DNA of 64,000 nt from Sclerurus mexicanus (Eukaryota > Chordata > Aves > Passeriformes > Furnariidae). The stretch is taken from NCBI GenBank assembly GCA_013396755.1, contig VWZF01005522.1:1-64000 (forward strand), given 5' to 3'. Both the position numbers and the translations under genes were made by a program. Within the stretch, counting starts at the first letter, position 1; each line of letters starts with the position of its first letter. The notes under the pieces are model-generated. The model worked only from the letters and a program-made list of their open reading frames with translations. It did not search any database and was not told the DNA's origin. Of this stretch, positions 32,717 to 44,405 are shown one piece after another.

Positions 32717-35700
32717 ATGGGGCTGGGGCTCAGCCTCTCAGTCAGTCAGGTTTATGCTTCATTATTTAATAACTGTCAATCCTGGAAAAATCCATGGCTA
32801 TCCCAGTGTCACAAACTCTGTAGTTCTATCAGACTATTGTAAGTTTAGGAACACACTACTTTCAGGGTCTTAAACCAATTAATTTTCATTTCAAAAGCAA
32901 ACATGAGAAATTGCTTAAAGCAGACCTAGGAACACTGAAACCACAAACTTTTTTTGTAGGGCTGTTCATTAAGGATCCAGATAAAAATACTTTCAACATG
33001 ACATACTAGAAAGTAAACATTTTAGGCTTGAAGAACTAGAATTTTATGCCAAAATAGATTTAGTTTACTTTTTTTCCTCCTGTCTCTAACTTTTTAAGCC
33101 ATAAACATCGACTAAATTCTCAACACTGATATGGTCAGCTGGGGGTATTTCTGCAGGGCAATCGGCTTCTTGGAATATCTGTTTCAGTGGACAACATCTA
33201 ATTTGTAAGTAGGTATTTGGAATAAGAGTTTAATAGCTGAGGCAACAAATCACTAGGCTTTATTTCCCTTACAGTTTTTAACATTCTTATCTTTAATCAA
33301 TTGTATCTGTTTCCTTTGAAATGTTGTGGGGGTTTTTGTCTTCCAGTTTGGTTTTGACTTCTGTATCTGAAAAGTCTGTGACACACACCTAATAGTATTT
33401 GTAATTTAAATGTCTCCCTTATGGTAACACATAATCCAAACTGGAATAATGTTCATCTCTATTACAGGGAAAGGATCACTAATAAATATTCACATCTGAA
33501 CAACAGAGTGTATGCAAGATTTGTTACAGAACCAGACTTCAAAGCAGACTCCATGTGTGCCAAATCTCCTAATGAAGACAGTTTTTCATGTTACTGTATA
33601 CTGCACATGATCCAAAGCCTTGAATACACTTTCAGAAGATTAAAAGAAAGTCAGCCATATAATGTGCTATGTATAAAAATAGCAGTGCAAAATGTCGAGT
33701 CCCTAACTCATAAGATACATGGGAATAGTTCTGACACAGCAGCTAGGATGACTTACTCTGGTTTTGTAAGCTGACCTTCTGCCACCACAGTGAAGACAGA
33801 TGAATTGTTACTGAAACTGTTCCTCTGACATGGAATTTTACAGCCCTTTTTTAAAACTAATCAGCATAAATTTTGAAACAATACCCTCCAAACTGTGGCA
33901 TTCAAAGAGACATTTCACAAGAGTTGACATGCACAGTTAAGGCAGCAAAGGGACCCGAGAAGCAAAGTTGTTCAGCTGTGTCACTGTCAGCAATTCCCAC
34001 TCTTCAAAAGCCAGATCTTGAGTAGTCTTAGCAAGATCACTGCACTTCCATCCTGGCATATTGAGATTCCATATTCTCACTGGATCTCTTCCATTTCTTC
34101 ATTTTGTTAAAGAGCAGGTTTTTATTTTGGATTATCTTAACAGCTACAGTACTCTGGAAGTACCATTTGCCAAACACCCATTGCAAAGTAATGCAATAAG
34201 GACTTGGTTCTTTTATTTTAAGCTGACAAAGGCTGTGCCTGGCAATGGTCTCCTTTCCCCCGACTCATATCCTCCCATGTCCCAGTTGTCATTTTTATGC
34301 CAGCATTTGAGATTTTTTGTTTGGTCTTGAAATGGTATCTCTATCAGAGACTTAACTGGCCCACCTGACACTGCCTAAATGGTTAATTTCACTGGGAAAA
34401 TACAACTGAATGAAACTTGGAAAAGTGGAACCTGTATAGTTTTAGAGGCCAAAAGTTTATACATTCATGTCTCAGAACAGGCTCAAATGATCAAAATAAC
34501 CTTAAGATCCTCTATTATTACAAATTGTTCTCTACAAAATAAGTAATTTCTTGAAAAAAATGGTTTTGGGGGGAAAGTTTTTGTACCTGAGAGTATAAAA
34601 GAAGTTTCCTACGAACACAAAAGGACAAAAGGTGTTGCGAACGCAAACACTTGGACAAGAAAAATCTAGTAAGTAATGTGGATGACGTTGACCCCCTTCC
34701 CTAAAACTTAGCCTTGACATCTGCAAGTTTTTAATTTCTTAGTTACTTTTTACATTCACTAGCACACTGATCTTTATTACTGGCTTTCACAACAACAGGT
34801 CATGTTGAGTGGAATACTGGGAAAAATGAAGATAAGTAATACAGAAAATATATTATTGTGATGTTTGCATCCCCAAATTGGTACTCCTGAAGGATTTAAT
34901 CTAAAAAAAAAATAAACTGTTGCACACAAAGTGTGATTTTCTAGGGCTTGATATTTTATGTCCTTTAAGAAACATTAATTTATAATATCATTTAACATTA
35001 ATTTTAAATACAATTTAACAAAAAGTTTATAAGTTCTGATTGTTTAATTGAGTCTATGAAGATTTTTAAATTTGAACTCTACTATTCCTGTTGCACTGGA
35101 TGACAGCTGAACTCTGCTAACAGATGGAAAAATAAATGGAAATGGAAACAAACATTTCAAAGAAAGCTTCCATTTTTGACATGCCATGCCAAGGACTGCC
35201 ATGCCAAGGACTGCCACAAAGGTATTTTCCAAAAACAAAATACAAAGGGACATAAACTTTTTATTGTGCTTTTTTTGATGTGATTTTTTTTCTTCCAGAA
35301 AATGCTGGCTTGTGAAAAGCAAAATATTTCTCTGAATATGTGGCTTTTGCAAAATCAACCTTGATTTTCTACTAAGTGTTGTTCTTGGCTCCTTGGTCAA
35401 TGCCACCAAGCCTGTCACTGACTGCTCTGTTGATGTCCCTTAGGCATCCTGACAAACACCCCAACTGGCTTCCCATATTGTGGTTGCAGTAGGCAGCCAA
35501 CCCATGAACTTGGACATAATATAAATATGGAAACCAGAAAGTGTCAGGAGAAAAATAATTACCATATTTTTTGGTCTGTTGAAAAATAAGAATACCTCTG
35601 GAACAAAAAAATGCTGCTTATTTCAAGGTGAATATAAATTATCCTAAGAGAGAAATGGGAGAGAATTGGATTCATGGCTTAGTAGAAAATTATTTAGTTG

Positions 35701-37615
35701 GGTTTATTTTTACCTCCTCTACTGTAGAACAAGAACAAAGAAGTCATCATATCTTATGAAACAAAATTCTGATGAAAAAAATAAAAGTCCCCACTTTGGG
35801 CTGATAAGCACTCTTTTATTTCTTTTTTCCTTTTATACTTTCTCACTTAAAATTAAATTTTTAAAAAACATTGCCCCAATCTGAAGCTTTTATAATGCTC
35901 AGCTCCCACCATCCAGTGATTGAAGGTGAATGTTGCCTCCTTCAAATTGCTGCCAGAGAAGAATTATCTTTTGGGATCAAGGATGAAAAGAAGGCAGAGA
36001 AGAGTAAAAGGGAAGGACAAACGATAAACAGAAATTTCCAGCAACTCTTTCCAAAAGATTACACACACTCTTTATTTTTGCTGCTATACCTGGTGGAACA
36101 AACCAAAGTTTTTCACCCTTCTCAAAGCTGCTTTGCTTTCTACAGCATGATCTGAAAGGAAGAAAAATTTGTTTTCAAATTCTCAGCTTATATTAACCTC
36201 CTAAATGCCCTCAACATGAAACTGGTGCTTTTCCCAGTAATCTATCACTGCTACATAACTGCCTGTAATAAATCTTGGCAAAATGTTTCTTCACTGAAGT
36301 ACTCTGGATATTTGTGTGCTTGCTGTGCTATGATTTTTATTCTTTGAAATTCAAGTGCTTCATGATGAGAATCAAGTTCACAAGCTTGTCAGTAGCTTAC
36401 AGCATATTGTGTCCTTTGTGTACATAATAACTGGCTCTGTGAAATTTTCCAGAAAAAGAGGTTTTTTTGCTTTTTCATTTCTCAGTACTCTATATCTTCT
36501 TTTGTCTCTCCTGCCGTCTCCAAGGTATAAAGGCATGAAAAATGGAGAGCCTTTAGGATCTCTGTCTCTTATTTAATCTCCGGGGAGTAATTTCTGCTGA
36601 ATTCTAGGGTGTGGGAACAGCAAAATTTCAGTCCAAAGCACTCTGTTGTTTCTGTACCATCTCCCTCCCATATGATCTATCCCGGTCCTCAGCTCCACAC
36701 TCTGCTGACATGGTCATCACCAGACCTGTGGTACCAGCCAAATAGGAGACAGGAGTTGGAGTTGCTGCCTACAATTCTAATTTCTGAAGACAACCCTCTC
36801 CTCCCCATTCCTTTCCTTTAACAAAAGAAACACCTGAGAACATAAAAGTTGTGGGGACAAACTGCTACTGCCTCTTGTCCCCACAGGCCAGCACTGCCTC
36901 AGGACTGTTCCAAGGTGGATATTTGACTGTGAAGTTGCACCTCAGCAATGCTTCAGTGGTGATCCATAGCTGAAGTTTTCACAGGTATTTTGCCGGTCAT
37001 GGCTTTCATCCTGCAGTGTAAAGAAACATGGGCATGATACCACAGGAAAGCCTTGAGATGTGATGATGCAGGATATGTCATGGGGGAGTATGTGAATGGG
37101 ATGGTAAGAGATGGGGCAAAGGCTGGCACTTAAAAGCGTGTTATCAAACATACAAAAATGACCTTGAATGCATCCTAGAGTGAGGAATAAGAAACTGTCA
37201 ACATGAGCATGCTACTCCTTCCAGAAAGGACTCAAGACGCTGAGAGATTCCTGCAACACCCTCACTGTCAACACCAGGATGAGACTAACAACTTTATAAG
37301 CCTAAGGAGCACAACAAGAGTAAGTAGAAAATCAGGAAAAGGGACAGAAAATAAGAAGTGTGTGCAAAATGAGTTTAACTGAATTATTATAATTACTGGA
37401 ACTTCTTCTGCATAGGTATATTATTTTTCTTTCTGCATCTGTTACCCCTGGAATAGCAGTGGTTCTTGAATTAGACTGTTACAATTTTAAATGTACTAAG
37501 AATAAACTTTTGACTTTGTATATAAGGTGTATTTCCTCTTTTCCCTAAAAAAAAAAAAAAGATTTTTGATTTTAACGCTAGCTCCATACCCCAGTGAAGT
37601 GAGAAAAGTAGAATT
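32717..37615. other. AT-rich low-copy DNA, no gene seen
   Basis: About 4.9 kb without a named interspersed repeat. The 117-codon frame at 33421-33774 (plus) and the 124-codon frame at 35044-35418 (minus) show no domain I recognise. The second spans a small tandem duplication. An A14 run lies at 37547-37560, just left of the next CR1. Confidence 0.55.
35179..35214 (+). repeat. Short tandem duplication
   Basis: The unit GCCATGCCAAGGACT occurs twice in tandem with a preceding partial CATGCCAT. It is about 15 bases per unit. It lengthens a chance minus-strand frame by a repeated AVLGM motif. Confidence 0.75.
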
Positions 37616-37892
37616 GTAGAATCATAGAATCATGGAATCATAGAATCATAGAATATGTTGAGTTGAAAGGGGCCCATCAGGATCATTGAGTCCAGCTCCT
37701 GGCCCTGTGCATGACACACGAAGAGTCACACCATGTGCTCAAGAGTATAGTCCAAACACTTTTGAACTTTGTCAGGATTGGTGCTGTGCTCACGTCCCTG
37801 GGGAGCCTGTTCCACCACCCAACCACCCTCTGGGTGAAAAACTTTTTCCTGATATCTAACCTGAACCTCTCCCAATTTAGCTTCATGCCATT
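37616..37892 (-). mobile_element. CR1 LINE, short 3' end with multi-copy tail, antisense
   Basis: The left end has four to five tandem ATCATAGA / ATCATGGA octamers, the complement of the CR1 3' microsatellite tail. It is followed by TGAGTCCAGCTCCTGGCCCT, TCCCTGGGGAGCCTGTTCC and CCCTCTGGGTGAAAAACTTT in CR1 order. It stops abruptly at about 37892 (CTTCATGCCATT), so only the last 280 bases were inserted. The well-kept tail and open terminal frame suggest it is the least decayed CR1 in the window. It is similar to the copy at 4971-5431. Confidence 0.94.
37683..37886 (-). pseudogene. CR1 ORF2 C-terminal end, still open
   Basis: The minus-strand frame contains RLDIRKKFFTQRVVGWWNRL near its start, the conserved C-terminal block of CR1 ORF2 (family form LDIRKKFFT-RVV--WNRLP). 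It runs to a stop at 37683 near the normal end of ORF2. It is only the last 67 codons of a protein of about 900, so it has lost the endonuclease and reverse transcriptase domains and is a fossil. The methionine at 37886 is internal to the ancestral protein, not a real start. Confidence 0.8.
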
Positions 37893-40800
37893 AACTTACT
37901 ACTAGTAGGTACTTACTAATAATATCGGCAAACTACATAATTATGACAAGAAGACATGGGTGTTGTCAGAATACCACCCACTGTTTGTAATATTCATACA
38001 GGGGAAGACCACTACATGATTCCCTTAAAAATGTCCTTTGACCCTGCTCCTGAATGTTACCCGCTGCAAAATGATCAAAGTAGAAAAAATGAGCAAAACA
38101 TATGGTTGTATGGAGCTTTGCATGAATCTGTCTGCTGTTTTACCTTCCGCTGAAATAGTCTCAGGTAACATTAAAAATCAAAGACCTTCTTTTAGCTTAC
38201 AGATCTCCAAGATATGACCAGTGGATTCAGCTCACCTCTGGATTTCCATGCCTGGATGGAGTTACGTTTATTTTCATTGAGAAGACTTTCAGAATCTATA
38301 TTTTGAGTTTGTTACTCTTAAAATATTCAAGGTTTAAAGTTAACAGCAAGTCTATAATTTAAAATGCTTGCATTTCTTGAGTATTTGTAGACTCAAATAA
38401 AATGGCTAAATATATCAAAATAATTAGGTTTACAGGCCTAATCCATTACCCCTAAGAGTCATCTACCGTAGCCAACAGCAACCTGTTAGTGTCAAAGAAA
38501 ACCTGACAGGATTTATCCATGTCAGGATAAATTCTGCACAGGCTGTTACTCAATGTAAAAGCAATCATACTTCCTTATTCAGCAGACAATAGTAAATGAA
38601 GAAAACCCCCAATGTTACTTTCCTTGTTCAGAATTAATGGAGAAGCAAAAAGGCTACAGAATATTAATATGGGACTGCAAGGGACACAGCCCACCAGGGG
38701 ATGCCAAATGTGGAGTACAGCATTTATTCTATAGGCCTATGAGCTAAAAGCCACCACCGGAATTTAAGGACAACTGGTCCAATTGCAAATGAACTACACT
38801 TTCTCTGAGCCTTTGTGGTTTTAGTTTGGCTTGCAGTAGGACCATTATTTTAGTTGCCATTATGGCACTAATAATTCATGCTGCAGAAGTGATCTTCACC
38901 ATGCTTCTTCTTTCGGGACATACTTTACAAGGCTTATTTGGATACCTCCATTCCTTTTTGTCTATTTTGCCTCTGGTTAAAACTAAATCCCACAGATGCA
39001 AAGGACTGATGGATTTTAAAAGAGAAAAAGCAAATCCAGTCCCAGAAGATATGATTTTGACGCCAGCCTCAAATCAGTATTCATAAGTTTTACAAGCTTC
39101 TGTAAGTAAACACAACTCTTCTGTTCCCACAGAAAGGTACAAATGGAAAGAAGTCTTTGATTTTTAAGTAGCTCTTACTCACTTCAATTAATCTAGGGGG
39201 AAGTTTAGGCATTTTGGCAACCTATTTGTCAGAATACAAGTTATGTGAAGACAGGTAATCAAAGGTAATAATTTTTCTTGTTTCCTAAATGCTATTCCTT
39301 GACCTGGGGGAAGAAGGGTCTTCAGAAAGAAAATGTGAGGGGCTGTCCACTGGGAAATTGCTGCTGGAGGGAAACCACCAAGTTTTTGGCATTGAGGAGA
39401 ATGTTACAATTGGCATTTCTCAAAACAAACCCCAAGCTTTGGATTTTTTAAATAAAATTTTAAAAACTTCATTCTGTTTTGCTTAAATAGCTAACTGGCT
39501 TTCTAAACACCTACAGCCGTTACCACAATGTTTTGCTCATAGGCTCACAGTTTGGCTAAGCTGATGAATGTTCATTAGCATACATGACTATTTCAAGGCC
39601 TTTTATGGGTCTGCCCTATCATATTCTATGGCAGACTGTGCTCTTCCTTCCAATGACCCATAGCTCATCTACAAGACAAACACCTTTGTTCTTCACTAGA
39701 CCTCTCCATGAACTGATTATATTCACTGTATTGTGAGAAAGGATTTTTTTTAGTCTGAAATTGATTTTTTTTTCCTAGATAAAATCAATTAGCTTTCCTC
39801 CAAATCTATTCTCTCAAATGTTTGAATCTCCAGGAAAGAACTGAAAATCAAAGATTAAATTATTTGAACTGCTGTGGAGCCATCAGGAAAGAGTTTTAAT
39901 TATTACAGTGAAAGTGAATAACGTCTGCTTTTTCACTTTTCTTTTTTCAGGAATGATACTATATGGTTTACAATGAAGGCAACTTGAGAGGTGAAGCAGA
40001 GCAATATCGTATTGGTAGAAGTGCTTTTGAAAACACATGGTAGGAAATTACATAATGTTATGAACATTACTCTGTGAATAAAGTCCACAAAACACCATGC
40101 CTCCTTGCAAAGTCTCCTGAAAGTGCACTGGAGAAAGTTGTGATAGACATGAAGGCCTTCTGCTTGCAGCACACCTATTCTAAAGAATAGACAATAATAT
40201 CATTGATTTAAGAATGGGTTCTGATTTTGCTTTTTTTCAATTCAAACTCTAAGAAGGGGTTTAGTGCCAAAAGAAAAAAACCTCTCTTCTGTGAGTCTTC
40301 TTTTTGTGTATATTAGTGCTGAAGGATGCTGAAATAAGTGCACCAAAATTTATGCTACTCAATAAGTAAATAATACATTGATTGAGCTAAGATGATACCG
40401 TACTATTTACCAATATTTTTTACCTCTAATATTAAATATTCAGTGCTTCAGTGCATTCAAAAATGTTAAATACTAACTAGATCTGATATGAATTATCATT
40501 TTCCAAGAAATAATTGTTGCCATTTTCAGACTTGAAGACAGTCTGCCATATATCTAAAATACAATCTTTGCTTTTATGCTGTTTAAGAATAAACTGTATT
40601 CTGAATCACTTTTTTTAATCCTTCTTGTATAATTGAAGTTCAATAAACCTGATGAGTAATCCTCTGATGTTGAATTTATTTACAATGATAAATAACTTGT
40701 TCTGCTTCTTAGTCCGTTCTGTCAGGATGTGAGAAAGTAAATCTGATATAGACATAAATAATTTGAATTATTTACATGTTTGGAAAACTATTAAACTTAA

Positions 40801-43340
40801 GGAAATTGATTTTTAAGCACAATTCAAAGGAAGCCAAGTTTGTATTCCTTATAGAAGCATGGATCATTTCTATTCCAGTACATATGATTTTGTCATTAAA
40901 AACAGCACTAAAAAGTTATCAAAAAGTCTCATTTTGAGAGAAACAAGTATTTCTAAAGTTACTATATTGTAAAATGCAAGAAGTCACGATGTTTTAACTA
41001 GACTTAAATACAACTGCGGTACAAAAATAGGTCAACCTCTAAAATCCGATAGTATTAAGTTAGAGATGCATGGATATGAGTTTGGGGGTTTAATAATTAT
41101 ATTTGAAAACATAATAGTTACATGCTATAATTATAGTGTTAAAATATAGACTTCCTTCAAATGCCTACAAAGGAGAAGAAAACACATGTATTCAAAAGCA
41201 TTTTTAAACCTTGTTATGTCTAGTGTTGTCTAATCTGATTATGTGCTCCATTCTGCTAACTTTCTTCATGTTTATCTATTTATTATAAGGGAGTCTTCCA
41301 AGACTAAACCCTTCAGCCTGCATGAAAGAATTAGTCTAAATTTTCCAGAGCATTATTGCCTAATTTTTTATGTGTCTATATTGCTGTTTAATATGAAAAC
41401 AACACATTTTTCTATCCATTTATTTGGTTTTGACATTCTGCACCCTATATTATATTTTTAGTCATCATTTTGATACCTTGCATTAACATTTAAAATGAGC
41501 CTATTATAGCTATCTAAAAAGTAAATTAAGTGCAAGTGGAAATACAGCTAAATGCAGCTAGAAGCTATGTTCAAGCTATGCAAGAGCTTGCAAATACTGG
41601 GGGTTTTAAATCATGGCTGTGTTACAGAAGTGAGAGCCTTTCCTAGTTTCTGTGTTGATGTGCATGCTCTGTTAACGTCTCACATCCCACTCTCTGAGGT
41701 GGAGCCATCATATTATTTACTGTAGTCAGGGACCATGATTTCAGGGTACGTTACGATATGCATTAGTCAGTAAGTATAAGAGCAATCTATATGACTAGCA
41801 GGAGTTATTCAGTTTCCCTGTGGCAGAACTTAATGTTCTAACTTGAAACCAGCTTTCAAGACAAATTCAGCATCGAATCTAGATGACATTAACTTCCTAC
41901 AGATAGGAAGGCATATGAATCAGTGAAATTTAAAGTTAAGACTACTGAATACTCTGAATTCAGAGCTATCATGCTATATTACTATAGTTCATAGTATAAC
42001 ACAGTAGCATATCATTATGATATTGCAGTATGATAAAACACTACACTGTTTGGAGAATGGACCTAAACAAGACTATGAAGTTCTTTAAACCTCTGAAAAA
42101 AAAAACTCCAAATAATGAAGAAAAGACTAGAAGTGTTTTGCCCACATCACAGCTTGTCTCTTACAGGCACCACTCCAGCCTACAGACCAGCTGTTGAGCT
42201 TCTGCCCTTCTGAGATCTAATTAAAACATTTGTCCTCATTTGTAGCAGAGTGACTGTCCTTCTTTACAAGATGGTGGCAGAAATAAGAAGTGGGGATGTG
42301 AAGAGGCAGGAAGAGAAAGGCCCAGATTTGATCTGTTCCTGGAAACTATTGGTGGTACTTTTAGCTGGTACTGTGCCCATTTCATCCTCCAAGTGCCTCT
42401 TAAGCAGATTTTCCTCATTAAGTCAACTTTCTTAGGAGGTCTTCCAGCCAGAACCTGAGATGAGACATCACCATACTCCCAGCTCCCAACCCCCTCCTCT
42501 GAGAGGAGTTTCTCTCAATGGCCTGTCCTTGATACCAATGCACATATACTGGCTAAATGCATCACTAAATCTTTCTTCCCCAAAGCAGAGGCTGTTAACA
42601 GATAGGGAGACAACCACGAAGCTGAAGTAAACTTAGTGTCACATGGTTGGTTACCTTTTTAACTCAACTGACACTGAAAAAATGAGCCCTTCGGTTGTGA
42701 AAAAATTATAACAAGCTGTGTGACCTAAATTAATCTCTGTAGGTGTTCAAGTGCTTCCATGTAAAACGGATGACCTGCATTTACAGGACATTTCCTTTCA
42801 ATATTTCTCTCCAACCTGTTCTGCTAAGACTTTTAGCTTTACTGATTGGCTAAGTCCCATGTCAACCTTGCCAGCGAGAGACTGCCATGACTAAATTATT
42901 TTGTCCAGGGTTGCCAGGAAAAATATGTGAGACTGAGACAGTGCTAAATGGAATGGGATGCAGTCAAAGCAGGGAGCAGGCTGACTCCTGCCCCACTAAG
43001 GTGACCTACAGCCAGTGAGCAAACTCACACCCCAGCCCCGCTCGCCTTACAATGCACATACACTCCGGAATTTCATTTAGTATTTTCTGTTCTAGATTTT
43101 GCAGTGATAAAACAGTGAGTGAACAAAAACTGTATCTATCAGGTTTGGGATAAAGGGAGCTTACAGTGGAAAAGTTTAAATCTGTAGGGGACAAATAGAC
43201 AGAAGAGAGGAAGGAAAACCAAGCCCTGAATACCAACTAATCTAATTATAAAGGCAATTATGTGGGATGCAGAATTCCACAACCATAGAAGTTTGACTCA
43301 GTTTGTATCTATTACTTCGTGGAAAACTTGAAGAAAAAAT
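37893..43340. other. AT-rich low-copy DNA, no gene seen
   Basis: About 5.4 kb, particularly AT-rich from 39700 to 42100. No named repeat, RNA gene or recognisable exon was seen. Open frames stay under 90 codons. Confidence 0.55.
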
Positions 43341-43387
43341 CCTTTTTTTTTCCTTTCTTTTTTTTTTTTCTTTTTTCTTTTTTTTTA
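43341..43387 (+). repeat. Polypyrimidine C/T tract
   Basis: CC followed by T-runs broken by single or double C, 47 bases in all with no purine. It accounts for the lysine-rich stretch in the minus-strand frame 43242-43475, which is therefore not a gene. Confidence 0.9.
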
Positions 43388-44337
43388 ACTGAATGAGAAA
43401 TGGGGATGTCTTTGAAGTCTTGAAAGTTTTATTGGGATGAGAAATACAATTGTGTCTGCTCACTAATTTGCCCATAACTGCGCCATTGACATATGAGCAT
43501 TGTTTTAGAAGACATAATCCTGAAACCTTTTAAGGCCATTCATTTCATTTAAAGTCATAAAACCCTTGGTTTTATCTCCCATCTCAGATGTAAACAGTGC
43601 TTTTAAAGTCAGAACCAGGCCAATTCAAAACATTTTGTTCTCATAGTCAGGAGAGACTAAATTTAAAAGTGCTAGTGAGCCAACACCTGCTACGAATAAA
43701 AGAGAGGCCCAACTTCATGCTTCAAATTTATTTTTTTAGTGCATATGAGAGATTTGATAAATCTTCAGTGGGCTGCTAGGCAGTTTTTATGGGAAAGCAT
43801 ACATAAGCAACAGTATTAGTAGAACACAATATCATGATATGGAAGAAGTAATTCTTTCAATGGATTATTGCTAAGGGACAGTCTAAATCTGTAAGCATTT
43901 TGACAAATAATTTCTTTATACCCGGCCTGCTTAAACTGTAGAAGTAAACAGCATAAATCTGGTTCAGAAAAAACTGAATGCAGAGAAGGAAAAAATCAAG
44001 AGGCTATAGAAGCATGTTTGATTCAGAGACATAGCTGATGACATCAGACTTATATTTGTACTTCTCAGAAATGAGGAGGGACAGTGAATCATTACATTTC
44101 TCTTCTGGCAAAAAAATGTATGTTTAGTTCTATTGTATGCCCAGAATAAGATTTTAAAGCATTACGTGTGTTTTCTTGTTATTCACCAAGTAAGAGTGAA
44201 TGTCACACTGAGAGGACTGCCTCCTTATATCAATAACAGGCAGAAAAAAATGTATTTTGCTTTAAATATAATCTGAAATGTCACTCTTAAAAAACCCAGT
44301 TTTTTCATACTCTATTATTTAAGCTTTTCTGTAATTG
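43388..44337. other. AT-rich low-copy DNA, no gene seen
   Basis: Nothing beyond AT-rich unique-looking sequence. The 60-codon frame at 43597-43779 is unsupported. Confidence 0.55.
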
Positions 44338-44405
44338 GTTTTTTTTGAGTTTTTTTGTTGTTTGTTGTTGTTGTTGTTGTTTGGTTTTTGGTTTTTTTTG
44401 TTTTA
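44338..44405 (+). repeat. G+T-only island with (TTG)n core
   Basis: A 68-base stretch of T and G with one A, centred on about six TTG units near 44357-44380 and ending in GGTTTTTGGTTTTTTTTG. It is of the same kind as the islands at 50141 and 55769. The frame starting at 44355 reads through it and is spurious. Confidence 0.9.

Noticed and set aside
35044..35418. 124-codon minus-strand frame
   Set aside because: Includes a local tandem duplication and shows no known motif.
21062..35897. Shared AGCTTTTATAATGCTC at about 21063 and 35884
   Set aside because: A 16-base match is expected by chance about once in a window of this size.
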